Assembly (NCBI GenBank): GCA_002245855.1
Contig: NOUX01000006.1
Span: 1-64,000 of the forward strand
Origin: Sphingobacterium cellulitidis
GTDB taxonomy: Bacteria > Bacteroidota > Bacteroidia > Sphingobacteriales > Sphingobacteriaceae
Direction: 5' to 3'
Length of the DNA stretch: 64,000 nucleotides
This document shows, piece after piece, positions 34,101 to 43,436 of the stretch. Position 1 is the first letter of the stretch, and each line of letters starts with the position of its first letter. Under the pieces are notes generated by a model. The model did not search any database. It was not told the origin of the DNA and worked only from the letters and a program-made list of their open reading frames with translations. Both the position numbers and the translations under genes were made by a program.

Positions 34101-34629
34101 GGGATAGTTTTTGGTTGATGGTAATGCTCCTTTCTTGGAGCTTGAATTAATTTGGATATGCGGGAATATTTTGCAATTCCCGCTTTATCCTATTTGGGGA
34201 AGATAGTTTCGTAACACATTCGTTCAGTATCATAGCTATAGCTGAAGTAATTGCAATAGTTGTAAAGGATACTGGTATTGATTCTTTTCATTGTGTCTTG
34301 TTTAATTTATAAACCAAAAATAGGAAGTATTTTACAATAAAGACTACTAAATTAGTAGACTTTATTGATTATTATTGTAAAGCATTGAAATACAATAAAA
34401 TAAAATGTTATATTTTGTAATATAAGCTTGGGAAAATACAGAAAGATAAGGTTAATGCTTCAAAAGAATCAAAGTTAATTCTGCTTAGTGGATTAAAATA
34501 ATTTACTAATGAGGTATAAAAAAAAGCCTTTGTTTAAAATTTGCTTAAAAACTCTTTTGCTATTCCACGAATATGAAGTAAATTACATTTTGCTAAATCT
34601 TTTTATTAAATAGCTAGCCAATTTTTAAT
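34101..34629. other. Divergent regulatory region with three inverted repeats
   Basis: No gene is seen. This region separates the TonB receptor (-) from the membrane-tethered SARP regulator (+). It holds three closely spaced dyads between 34335 and 34425, described separately. No clean TTTG/TAnnTTTG promoter is visible. Confidence 0.5.
34335..34425. promoter_or_regulatory. Cluster of three dyad symmetries, candidate operators
   Basis: The first is a 33-bp palindrome at 34335-34367 with 15 of 16 base pairs matching (arms begin CAATAAAG and end CTTTATTG). The second is TTATTGTA (34372-34379) and TACAATAA (34391-34398) with 11 bases between. The third is TTATATT (34408-34414) and AATATAA (34419-34425). 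None has a following T-run, so regulator binding is more likely than termination. Confidence 0.5.
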
Positions 34630-37197
34630 GTGAGACGATCGTTTATAAATCTTGTTATTGCTTGTTACGCCATTCTTTGCTTTTTCCTTTGCCAGCAGGC
34701 TTATGGGCAATATGGATTGGAGTTTTCAAGCCATGAAAAAGAGATGGATAAACGAACAAGTCTATCAATTGGAACCGATAAACCTTTAGTACTAGCCAAG
34801 AAAACAGAATTATCTTTTGATCTTCAGTTTAAGCCTTATCAGCAAGATTATTTTGGCTATATATTTCGATTAATCTTGGATGATAATTTAAATATAGACC
34901 TGATTTATGATCGAAGGCAAGATAATGGCAAGCACTTTAAATTGATTGTAGGGGATAAATTCACGGATATTAATTTTGACATTCCTAAATCCAACTTGTT
35001 TTATAAATGGAATAACCTGAAAATCTTGCTCGATCAGGAGGCAGGTACAATTGTATTAAAAAGTGCAAATTCCACCTATAGACATCAATTGAATCTGGCA
35101 GATAATAAATCCTATAAACTGTTTTTTGGATTCAATGATTATAAATCCTTCCAAAGTTCAGATCTCCCGCCCATGCGGATTAAAGATGTTATGATCCATT
35201 GTACGGGGAAAATTTGTAATCATTGGAAATTGGATGAAACTACAGGGAATAAGGCGAAAGATGATGAAGGTTCATTGATGGCGACCAGTAATAATCCATT
35301 TTGGATCAAAAGACAGAGGCAAGAGTGGACCTTGGAAAATGAGTTTTACGTTTCTGGGCAGGCAAGTGTCGCTTTTGATCATAAGAACGAGAGTGTTTAT
35401 ATAATTTCGGAGGACTCATTAGTTCGTACTAATCTTGGGGCAACCGTCAGCACTTCTTGGGAATATCTTAAACCACCGCTTTATATGGTGAATGGAAGCC
35501 AATCCATATTTGATCCCTTAACAGGTAAAGTTTTAAATATTTCAATCGATCAAAAAGTAGTTTCTTCATTTGATACCCTTTCCAGGACCTGGTCCAAGGG
35601 TTTTCAACACCCAGCACATGGAACCCATTACCTTTCTTTTAACAAGTTCTTCTCTCCAAAGGATAGCAGTATCTATATGGTAGCTGGGTATGGGCATTTT
35701 AGGTATAAAAACTCAATTCATAAATACCACATCCCTACGGAATCATGGGATAGCTTAGCTTTTTCAGGAGACACTTTATTTCCTCATTACTTAGGTGGGA
35801 TGGGTGTGGATAAGGATGGTATATATTTGTTGGGTGGTTATGGGAGTTCCACAGGTGACCAAATGTTGAATCCGAAAATCTCCAATGATTTGGTTAAGAT
35901 GGATATTAATTCCAACAGCTTTAAAACCTTATATGAGATTAATTTCCCTATTCCTGAGGCTGTTTGGGCAAATTCATTATACATAGATGAAGAATCAAAA
36001 ACCATTTTTGGCCTAATGTTCCCACGGAATAAATTTAAATCTTTCCTTCAGTTGGTTTCAATATCAAAAGATGGGACCAATTTCAAAGAATTAGGAAGTA
36101 CCATACCATTTGATTTTCATGATATTAAATCCTTTGCGGACTTTTATTATTCCAAAGCTTCAAACCGATTTGTTGCGGTTACTCTGTTCTATGATAGTGC
36201 CTTAAGTCAAAGCCGCGTACGAATTTATAGTCTGTTGGCACCAGCACTGCCTTATCAAATCACAGAAGGAAAACAAAATCCTACATCAAGTAAGTGGATT
36301 TGGATATCTGTTCTCGCTTTTCTTACCAGCGGAAGTATTTTATTATGGCTGTTAAAGCGGAAAAGAAAGAATGTAAGTCACAATATGCAGCCTGTAAGTC
36401 CGAATCAGGAGATTGGAGTACATCCTGAGCCGGTAGTTCTTCAAAAAGAAAGCTTCCAAAAGACCAGCAATCGAATACAAGGAGCCTCTATCAATTTGTT
36501 TAGAGGAGATATCCAGATTTTTGATCAAAAAGGAGAAGAAATTACCAAGCAATTCTCACCCTTATTAAAAGAACTATTAACCATGTTTGTGGTCTACACC
36601 ATTCATAGAGGGCGTGGCGTGAGTTCTGAAAAATTAATGGAACTGTTTTGGTCGGATAAATCAACATCAAGTGCTACAAACAACAGATCTGTAAATATTG
36701 CGAAGATAAATGGTTTATTGGAGCAATTGGGTGAGGTCAAGATCTCCAAGAAAAGTGGCTATTGGAGTCTTGAGAATATAGATACCATTGATATTGACTT
36801 TTCACAATTTATGTCGCTTTTCAATCAATCTGAGGAATTGGATAAAAATGAAATTGATTCATTGCTTCGTATCCTGGAAAAAGGTGGATTTATGTTTGAT
36901 ACAGATTATGAATGGTTGGATGGTATTAAGGACGAGGTCTCCATACATGCGACCGGTCTTCTATCCGGTTTGTTAAAAAAATTAGATCTTGAAAAAGATG
37001 CTGAAATAATAATTGAAGTCGCAAATCGAATATTTCATTTCGATTCTGTCCATGAGGAGGCAATGGTCTATAAATGTAGGGCATTGGTACAACTCGGATA
37101 TCATAGTCTTGCGCATCAATGTTTTGAGAACTTTTCCCAAGTTTACCAACATTTATACGATGAATCCTACAGTAAAAATTACAGGGAGATTGTATAG
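34630..37197 (+). CDS. Membrane-tethered lectin/kelch sensor fused to winged-helix/BTAD (SARP-like) regulator
   Basis: An 855-aa protein. A signal peptide (about 1-26) leads to a laminin-G/concanavalin-like beta-sandwich (about 30-225, with HWKLDETTGNKAKD, a motif common in such lectin domains). Kelch/galactose-oxidase-like repeats follow (about 230-540: GGYGSS, VAGYGHF). A single transmembrane helix is at 556-576 (WIWISVLAFLTSGSILLWLL). The cytoplasmic part is a winged helix (about 617-720: SSEKLMELFWSDKSTSSATN) and an all-helical BTAD-like domain, as in SARP activators. The start is a GTG at 34630; the nearest ATG is followed at once by a stop. It is 280 bp upstream of, and codirectional with, susC. 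It probably senses a glycan outside the cytoplasmic membrane and regulates the locus directly. Confidence 0.82.
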   Translation: MRRSFINLVIACYAILCFFLCQQAYGQYGLEFSSHEKEMDKRTSLSIGTDKPLVLAKKTELSFDLQFKPYQQDYFGYIFRLILDDNLNIDLIYDRRQDNGKHFKLIVGDKFTDINFDIPKSNLFYKWNNLKILLDQEAGTIVLKSANSTYRHQLNLADNKSYKLFFGFNDYKSFQSSDLPPMRIKDVMIHCTGKICNHWKLDETTGNKAKDDEGSLMATSNNPFWIKRQRQEWTLENEFYVSGQASVAFDHKNESVYIISEDSLVRTNLGATVSTSWEYLKPPLYMVNGSQSIFDPLTGKVLNISIDQKVVSSFDTLSRTWSKGFQHPAHGTHYLSFNKFFSPKDSSIYMVAGYGHFRYKNSIHKYHIPTESWDSLAFSGDTLFPHYLGGMGVDKDGIYLLGGYGSSTGDQMLNPKISNDLVKMDINSNSFKTLYEINFPIPEAVWANSLYIDEESKTIFGLMFPRNKFKSFLQLVSISKDGTNFKELGSTIPFDFHDIKSFADFYYSKASNRFVAVTLFYDSALSQSRVRIYSLLAPALPYQITEGKQNPTSSKWIWISVLAFLTSGSILLWLLKRKRKNVSHNMQPVSPNQEIGVHPEPVVLQKESFQKTSNRIQGASINLFRGDIQIFDQKGEEITKQFSPLLKELLTMFVVYTIHRGRGVSSEKLMELFWSDKSTSSATNNRSVNIAKINGLLEQLGEVKISKKSGYWSLENIDTIDIDFSQFMSLFNQSEELDKNEIDSLLRILEKGGFMFDTDYEWLDGIKDEVSIHATGLLSGLLKKLDLEKDAEIIIEVANRIFHFDSVHEEAMVYKCRALVQLGYHSLAHQCFENFSQVYQHLYDESYSKNYREIV

Positions 37198-37216
37198 AAT
37201 GAAAATATTAATAAAA

Positions 37217-37252
37217 AAATAATGCACTGATATTCAGTGCATTATTTTTTTA
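37217..37252 (+). terminator. Rho-independent terminator
   Basis: A perfect 14-bp stem (AAATAATGCACTGA at 37217-37230, its complement at 37234-37247) with a 3-base loop and T-run. It separates the SARP-like regulator gene from susC. Confidence 0.9.
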
Positions 37253-37477
37253 TTTACGCGTATTAATGTTTTGTTAATGCTTTATTATAGTCCCCAAATT
37301 AATCTTGCTTCATAATCAATTTATAAACGATGACACGAAAGCAAGAAACCTTTATCCTGCCTGATACATAATCCTCACAAGGAACTTTTGGTTTTAGAAA
37401 CCAGAGGGCGTATCACACCTATTTTAACTGTCTGATGCTGATATCAGACGAATCAACCAATTTCAACAAATTAAATT

Positions 37478-40400
37478 ATGGGATTAAAAATCATTAATTC
37501 CTGCTCATTATTCTGGGGCAGGCGATTCAAACAACTATCCTGGCGTTTGGCAATAATACCAGTGCTCTCGCTTTCTTTGGGGACCGTATTTGGACAACAA
37601 CGAAACATCAGCGGGACGGTTAAATCTGCGGATGCTAAACCACTTGCTGGGGCAACCATTAAGAACACAAAAACAGGAATCAGTACGACTTCTGACTCGC
37701 AAGGTCTTTTCTCCATTGCAGCGTCTCCAGGAGATCGCTTACAGATTTCCTATGTTGGCTACTTAGGCCAAGAGGTCATCCTCGAAAATAATCCAACTAT
37801 CCAAGTCGAATTACCCAACGATAATACAACCTTAGAAGATGTCGTAGTCGTAGGATATGGTACTCAGAAAAAATCTACCCTTACCGGAGCAGTATCATCT
37901 GTAACCAATAAAGAAATTACTATTACCAAAAACGAAAACGTGGTCAATATGCTGACTGGTAAATTACCAGGAGTACGAATTACCCAACAGACTGGTCAGC
38001 CTGGAGCTTTCGAATCGAATATCGATATCCGTGGTATGGGCGAACCCTTGATCGTGGTGGATGGTATCCCTCGTGATAAGGATTATTTTTCCAGAATGGA
38101 TGCCAATGAAATCGAGAGTGTTTCGGTTTTAAAGGATGCCTCGGCAGCAGTCTACGGGGTTCGTTCAGCAAATGGGGTTCTCTTGGTGACAACACGTAGA
38201 GGTTCCAGTTCGGATCAAGGCTTTGAGATCGGATATTCTTACAACAGGGGATTTCAACAATTTCTGTATGTTCCAAATACCGTTGGTGCAGCAGATTTTA
38301 GAAGATTGAGAAATGAGGAGCTATGGAGAAATTTCAATAATAACTACCCTAATCGTCTTCCGGCAACTTGGGATGAGGCGAGTATTCTAGAATATGAAGA
38401 TGGTACGAAGCAATCGTCCAATTACCTGGATGCCGCATTTGATAAAACATCACCTCAGCAACAACATAACCTGACCGTCAATGGCGGTTCTGAAAAGGTA
38501 AATTACTTTTTCAATCTGGGCTATATGGATCAAATGGGATCTTATAAAAGCAAAAGCTTAAACTATAACCGTTATAATTTGAGATCGAATGTCGATGTGA
38601 AAATCACAGATCGTTTAAAGGCATCCTTGGATCTTGGAGGCTATGCGGATGAAACCAATCAGCCAAGGACAGATATCTGGGCAGTTTATAAGCAAGCTTG
38701 GAGACAAAGACCTGATATTCCTATTTACTTGAACAACAATCCATTATATCCAAACTTTGATATGATTGATAATGAACATCCTGTCTCAGTTACGGATGCA
38801 GCACAAACGGGATATCGGAAGTTCTTGAGAAAACAATTCAATGGAATACTATCCCTGGAATATAAAATCCCTTATGTGGATGGTTTAACTGCCAAGGGAA
38901 CTTATAACTATGATTTTAAATACTCTGACAATACTGATTTCAAAAAATCATATCCACTTTATAGTTATACACCAGCAGTTCTGGGGCCAAATGGTGAAAT
39001 CATTACTCCAGAAAAATATAATGCACATGAGAAAAATGCGCCATCATCTGTTCGTCGTGCAGCATATCCTGATTCGCATAACCTGATGCAGTTCTCCTTA
39101 AACTACAATAAATCCTTTGGCATTGGGCATAATGTATCAGGATTACTATTGTTCGTTGAGGAGTACAATAAATGGGATAGCTTTTATGCTCAACGCGAAA
39201 TAAAAGTAAACTCTGAATATCTATTTGCTGGGGAAGCTAAAAATCAGTTGGCTGATATGGAAGGAATCGGAGAAAGAACAGCAAGAGGATTTGTGGGTAA
39301 GTTCAACTATGATTTCAAGGGCAAATACTTAGCAGAATTCAGTTTCCGTTATGATGGGTCGTCTAAATTCCCTAAAAATGAACGTTGGGGATTCTTCCCA
39401 GGAGCATCAGTTGGATGGCGGATTTCTGAAGAGAACTTCATCAAGGATAACTTGAGTTTTGTAGATAACTTAAAAATCCGAGGTTCTTATGGGGTGTTGG
39501 GAGATGACCGTTCTGCGGGAAATTACCCTTCAACCTTTGTTGGGTTTGCACTGGATCCTAATAACCTGGGCTGGATCTTTGGAGAAGATTTAGTGAGTGG
39601 AGCATTGCCAACCGCGATTCCAAACCCTAACCTGACCTGGTATACCTCTAAAACGGCAGATATCGGACTTGATGTGGACCTATGGAATGGTCTTTTCGGG
39701 ATGACATTCGATTATTTTAACCGTTATCGAGATGGATTATTAGCGACTCGATTGGATCTTATCCCTGGAACGGTGGGTGCAAACCTTCCTCAGGAAAACT
39801 TGGAAAGTGATCGCACTTTTGGTTATGAAATCTCTGTTAGCCACCGCAATCGTATCAATGATCTTAATTACTTCATCAATGCTCAGGTTTCAACGACTAA
39901 AAGTCAATTTCAAAACCGAATAGAATCACCGGCAGGAAACTCCTATGACCATTGGAGAAATCGCTATGCTGATCGGTACAAGGATATCTGGTGGGGTAAA
40001 GAGTATGATGGTCAATTTACCTCTTATGATCAAATCTATGGTCATCCAACTCAAGTTGGAAGCGGGACCTTACCTGGCGACTATTACTATAAAGATTGGA
40101 ATGGAGATGGTTTTATCAATGGAAATGATGACCACCCGATCGCAACCTTCAATATGCCTTTGATTAACTACGGTTTCAATATCGGGGCATCATGGCGAGG
40201 AGTAGATCTAGCGATGAATTTCCAAGGCGCCAATAAAGTTTACACGCGATATATTGAAGTGTTGGCAGCCCCCCTTCAATTCCAAGGAGGTGCATTGACG
40301 CAGTTTTTGGATAGATGGAGACCTGTTGATCCGAATGCTGATTTGTTCAATCCTAATACCGAGTGGGTATCTGGTTATTATCCTTCCACGGGTTCAGCAA

Positions 40401-40675
40401 TGGCTGAAGGTACCAGAGCAATCCAAGATGCTTCATACTTAAGGTTGAAGACCCTAGAGCTGGGCTATACCTTCCCTAGCAATTGGCTGGAATCCATAAA
40501 GGTTAAAAACTTTAGGTTATATGTGAGTGCATATAATTTGCTGACTTGGACGGGCATGAAGTATTCTGACCCTGAGCATCCGGGATCAGAAGGAGGATCA
40601 TCAACCCATATGGTGGATACCTATAAGTATCCGTTGAACAAAACCTACAATATTGGGGCATCTATTAAATTCTAA
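37478..40675 (+). CDS. SusC-family TonB-linked outer-membrane protein
   Basis: A 1065-aa SusC-type transporter. An N-terminal signal region is followed by the carboxypeptidase-D-like domain (about 43-115: ISGTVKSADAKPLAGATIKN), the SusC TonB box DVVVVGYGTQKK, the plug with VVVDGIPRDKDY and the SVLKDASAAVYGVRSANGV signature. The long barrel ends with GASIKF. SusC pumps glycan oligosaccharides across the outer membrane with SusD acting as a lid. The susD gene starts 14 bp downstream. The start ATG at 37478 gives an extended N-terminus (RRFKQLSWRLAIIPVLSLSL), normal for some SusC proteins. Confidence 0.95.
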   Translation: MGLKIINSCSLFWGRRFKQLSWRLAIIPVLSLSLGTVFGQQRNISGTVKSADAKPLAGATIKNTKTGISTTSDSQGLFSIAASPGDRLQISYVGYLGQEVILENNPTIQVELPNDNTTLEDVVVVGYGTQKKSTLTGAVSSVTNKEITITKNENVVNMLTGKLPGVRITQQTGQPGAFESNIDIRGMGEPLIVVDGIPRDKDYFSRMDANEIESVSVLKDASAAVYGVRSANGVLLVTTRRGSSSDQGFEIGYSYNRGFQQFLYVPNTVGAADFRRLRNEELWRNFNNNYPNRLPATWDEASILEYEDGTKQSSNYLDAAFDKTSPQQQHNLTVNGGSEKVNYFFNLGYMDQMGSYKSKSLNYNRYNLRSNVDVKITDRLKASLDLGGYADETNQPRTDIWAVYKQAWRQRPDIPIYLNNNPLYPNFDMIDNEHPVSVTDAAQTGYRKFLRKQFNGILSLEYKIPYVDGLTAKGTYNYDFKYSDNTDFKKSYPLYSYTPAVLGPNGEIITPEKYNAHEKNAPSSVRRAAYPDSHNLMQFSLNYNKSFGIGHNVSGLLLFVEEYNKWDSFYAQREIKVNSEYLFAGEAKNQLADMEGIGERTARGFVGKFNYDFKGKYLAEFSFRYDGSSKFPKNERWGFFPGASVGWRISEENFIKDNLSFVDNLKIRGSYGVLGDDRSAGNYPSTFVGFALDPNNLGWIFGEDLVSGALPTAIPNPNLTWYTSKTADIGLDVDLWNGLFGMTFDYFNRYRDGLLATRLDLIPGTVGANLPQENLESDRTFGYEISVSHRNRINDLNYFINAQVSTTKSQFQNRIESPAGNSYDHWRNRYADRYKDIWWGKEYDGQFTSYDQIYGHPTQVGSGTLPGDYYYKDWNGDGFINGNDDHPIATFNMPLINYGFNIGASWRGVDLAMNFQGANKVYTRYIEVLAAPLQFQGGALTQFLDRWRPVDPNADLFNPNTEWVSGYYPSTGSAMAEGTRAIQDASYLRLKTLELGYTFPSNWLESIKVKNFRLYVSAYNLLTWTGMKYSDPEHPGSEGGSSTHMVDTYKYPLNKTYNIGASIKF

Positions 40676-40689
40676 GTTTAATTGACATT

Positions 40690-42657
40690 ATGAAAACTAC
40701 ATTATCAAAAATATTGGCTGTCCTGCTACTGGTTTTAGTTGGTTCATGTCGGAAAATGGACCTTGAACCCCTAGGAGTACTTGACGAAAAAGCATTATAC
40801 GGAAATGAAGATGGGGCAAGGAAATTTGTTGCCGGAATATATAGCCATCTTCCGGTTGAAGACTTTGTCTATCATCCCGAGCGAGGTTTCCGATGGGACA
40901 ACTATTGGGTAAATGCCGAAAATATGGCAGCTATGTCCGGAGAAATGACAGGACAATTCTGGGGCGTAGTCGGAGCTCAAGGCTTTGGTTATTGGCCTTA
41001 TGACAGAATTAGAAATATCAACGGCTTTATTGCTGGATTACCGAATTACAAAGAAAACTTCACTGAAGATGGTTACAATAAGATTCTAGGGGAAGCCCAC
41101 TTCTTAAGAGCCTTCTTTTATTTCGCTCTTGTAAAGCGTTACGGTGGAATTCCAATCATAAAAGAAGTTCAGGATCCTCAAGCCGAAAAGGAAACCCTAC
41201 TTGTGGGTCGTGACAAGGAGGTCGATGTATATAAATTCATCCAGGAAGACCTTCAATTCGCAGTGGACAATATGTCAAACACTTCTGAAAAAGGCAGAGC
41301 GAATAAGTTTGTGGCTGCAGCTTTATTGTCAAGAGCCATGCTTTATGCTGGAAGTATCGCCAAATATGGCTTTTATTCCAACTTACAGGGAGATGCTGCG
41401 ACCAAAGGGTTCGTGGGTATTCCGAGACAGGAAGCGGAATGGTTTTATCAAAAAGCTTATGATGCTGCAACGGTTGTGTTGAATGGTCCATATTCCTTGT
41501 ACAACAAAAAGCCAGAAGATAAAGAAATGAATTATGTGGATCTATTTATCGATGATAATAGCCCTGAGGACATCTTTATTAAGCAATATAATATTACAGC
41601 TCCTTATGGAACGCGCTTGAAACATAGTTATGACGCCACTTTGCTGCCTAACCCAACGTTTTCCAGTGATGCTGAGTCTATGGCTTATCCAGTTTACAAT
41701 ATCGTAGAGTTGTTTGGAGAACTGCCTTTGAATGATGCAACAGGAACGCCAATCCGTTATACGGACCGTAAAGACCTATATGCTGATGCAGAACCAAGAC
41801 TTAGGGCAACAGTATATTTCTCAGGAATGGATTTGAGAGATGGTGCGGAGAAAAGAAGCTTTGATATGTTGAGAGGATTATATCTTTCATACCCAGGCAA
41901 AGCGAGTGATGCTCAGATGGGCTCCACCTCGGCTCCTATCAATAGCGAAGCGAATAGAATCCTTGCCGGACCGAAGAATACCCAATACACCTATAAAGGA
42001 ACAAAAATTGGAATTACCGGCGAACATGGCATGTGGAAGGATGGCCACGCAAATAATACGCGTACAGGCTTTTACATCCGAAAATATATAGACTATAAGC
42101 TTTCCACGAAAGAGGTTAAACTGTATAACAGTACGCAACCTTGGAAAATCATCCGCCTTGCTGAAATCATGTTAAACAAGGCCGAAGCAGCTTATGAATT
42201 AGGTTTGTTGAAATCCAATGAAACCTTGAAGACGGAGGCTTTCACTTATATCGCTAAAATCCGTGAACGTGCTGGTGCAAAAGCCTATGCGTATAACGCT
42301 TCGCCATCGAATATTACAAAGTATGGATATCCATTAGATGGAAACCTTCAATTTATCCGTGAAGAAAGAGAAAGAGAACTTTGCTTTGAAAATCATCATT
42401 GGTGGGACATCAGAAGATGGAGAACAGCCGATGTAGAGCTTAATAACTTTGTTCCGAATTCCTTGATGCCGTATTTGGTTCTGGATGAAATGAAGTATAA
42501 ACCTAATGGTGAAAGAATAAATTCTTACATTTTTATCCGCGAAAGAGAGCCATGGAACAAAACGTTCAATTTTGAAAAGAAATGGTACTATGAGCCACTT
42601 CCGGGCGGAGAACTGAATAAGAATCCAAATCTATATCCGCAAAACCCAATTTATTAA
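40690..42657 (+). CDS. SusD-family glycan-binding lipoprotein
   Basis: A 655-aa SusD/RagB-type surface lipoprotein (lipobox LVGSC, C20). The N-terminal SusD-like region (about 60-230: GARKFVAGIYSHLP, LGEAHFLRAFFYFALVKRYG) holds the TPR-like helices, and the C-terminal RagB domain ends with the family pattern (IREERERELCFENHHWWDIR, RRWRTADVELNN). It forms the lid and glycan-binding partner of the SusC 14 bp upstream, and the DUF3823 gene starts 4 bp after its stop, consistent with one transcript. It is longer than typical SusD (about 550 aa). Confidence 0.95.
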   Translation: MKTTLSKILAVLLLVLVGSCRKMDLEPLGVLDEKALYGNEDGARKFVAGIYSHLPVEDFVYHPERGFRWDNYWVNAENMAAMSGEMTGQFWGVVGAQGFGYWPYDRIRNINGFIAGLPNYKENFTEDGYNKILGEAHFLRAFFYFALVKRYGGIPIIKEVQDPQAEKETLLVGRDKEVDVYKFIQEDLQFAVDNMSNTSEKGRANKFVAAALLSRAMLYAGSIAKYGFYSNLQGDAATKGFVGIPRQEAEWFYQKAYDAATVVLNGPYSLYNKKPEDKEMNYVDLFIDDNSPEDIFIKQYNITAPYGTRLKHSYDATLLPNPTFSSDAESMAYPVYNIVELFGELPLNDATGTPIRYTDRKDLYADAEPRLRATVYFSGMDLRDGAEKRSFDMLRGLYLSYPGKASDAQMGSTSAPINSEANRILAGPKNTQYTYKGTKIGITGEHGMWKDGHANNTRTGFYIRKYIDYKLSTKEVKLYNSTQPWKIIRLAEIMLNKAEAAYELGLLKSNETLKTEAFTYIAKIRERAGAKAYAYNASPSNITKYGYPLDGNLQFIREERERELCFENHHWWDIRRWRTADVELNNFVPNSLMPYLVLDEMKYKPNGERINSYIFIREREPWNKTFNFEKKWYYEPLPGGELNKNPNLYPQNPIY

Positions 42658-42661
42658 TCTA

Positions 42662-43405
42662 ATGAGAAAGAACATGAAAAAGATATTCCTATTATTCACA
42701 GTGCTACCGGTCTTATGGCTGAGTTCCTGTGCCGATATAGATAATTTTGAAGCTCCAAATGCAACGATTTCAGGACAAGTATTGGATAAGACCAGTGATA
42801 CCCCATTTTTAACAGGTCCTGGAGAATTTGCTATCCGCCTATTAGAAACTAGCTATGGAGAAAATCCTGCACCACAGGATTTATTGGTTAAGCAGGACGG
42901 TTCGTTTAATAATAACAAGTTATTTTCTGCGACCTATTCCATGCAGCCTTATGCGGGTGCTTTTTGGCCTGCGGAAGTAGTCACTGATTATAAATTAAGT
43001 GGTGCTGGCACTCAAGACTTTAAAGTTACGCCTTATCTCAAAATCAAAAATGCGAAATGGACATTGAAAGAAGGTAATAAAATTGATGTCTCTTGTACTT
43101 TGGAAGCTCCAATTCCACAAGGCCTTCCACAAGTTATTGAAGTACGTCCATTCTTAAGTTTAACGCCATATTGTGGTGCAGGAAGCCGGATTGATGCCTA
43201 TTACAAAGATGAATTCAGGATACTAATCAATAAGAATTGGGATGAGATTGGAAGTATGAGCTCAGGAATTGGGAATGAGACCTATACCATCAAGGACATT
43301 CCTTTGAAATCAGGATATACCTATTATTTCCGAATGGGTGCTAAAGTTCGCGATACTTTTGAGAAATTTAACTATTCAGAGGTCGTAGTAATTAAGGTTC
43401 CTTAA
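42662..43405 (+). CDS. DUF3823-type lipoprotein of the Sus locus
   Basis: A 247-aa lipoprotein (C23 in WLSSC). The body is two beta-sandwich domains, beginning ATISGQVLDKTSDTPFLTGP, in the manner of DUF3823 proteins, which are nearly always found directly after SusD genes. They are thought to be surface accessory glycan-binding proteins; the ligand here is unknown. It begins 4 bp after susD, and the glycosidase gene starts 31 bp after its stop. A second in-frame ATG at codon 5 could also serve as start. Confidence 0.82.
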   Translation: MRKNMKKIFLLFTVLPVLWLSSCADIDNFEAPNATISGQVLDKTSDTPFLTGPGEFAIRLLETSYGENPAPQDLLVKQDGSFNNNKLFSATYSMQPYAGAFWPAEVVTDYKLSGAGTQDFKVTPYLKIKNAKWTLKEGNKIDVSCTLEAPIPQGLPQVIEVRPFLSLTPYCGAGSRIDAYYKDEFRILINKNWDEIGSMSSGIGNETYTIKDIPLKSGYTYYFRMGAKVRDTFEKFNYSEVVVIKVP

Positions 43406-43436
43406 GAATCCACTGTTTATAAATGCTAATACATAA

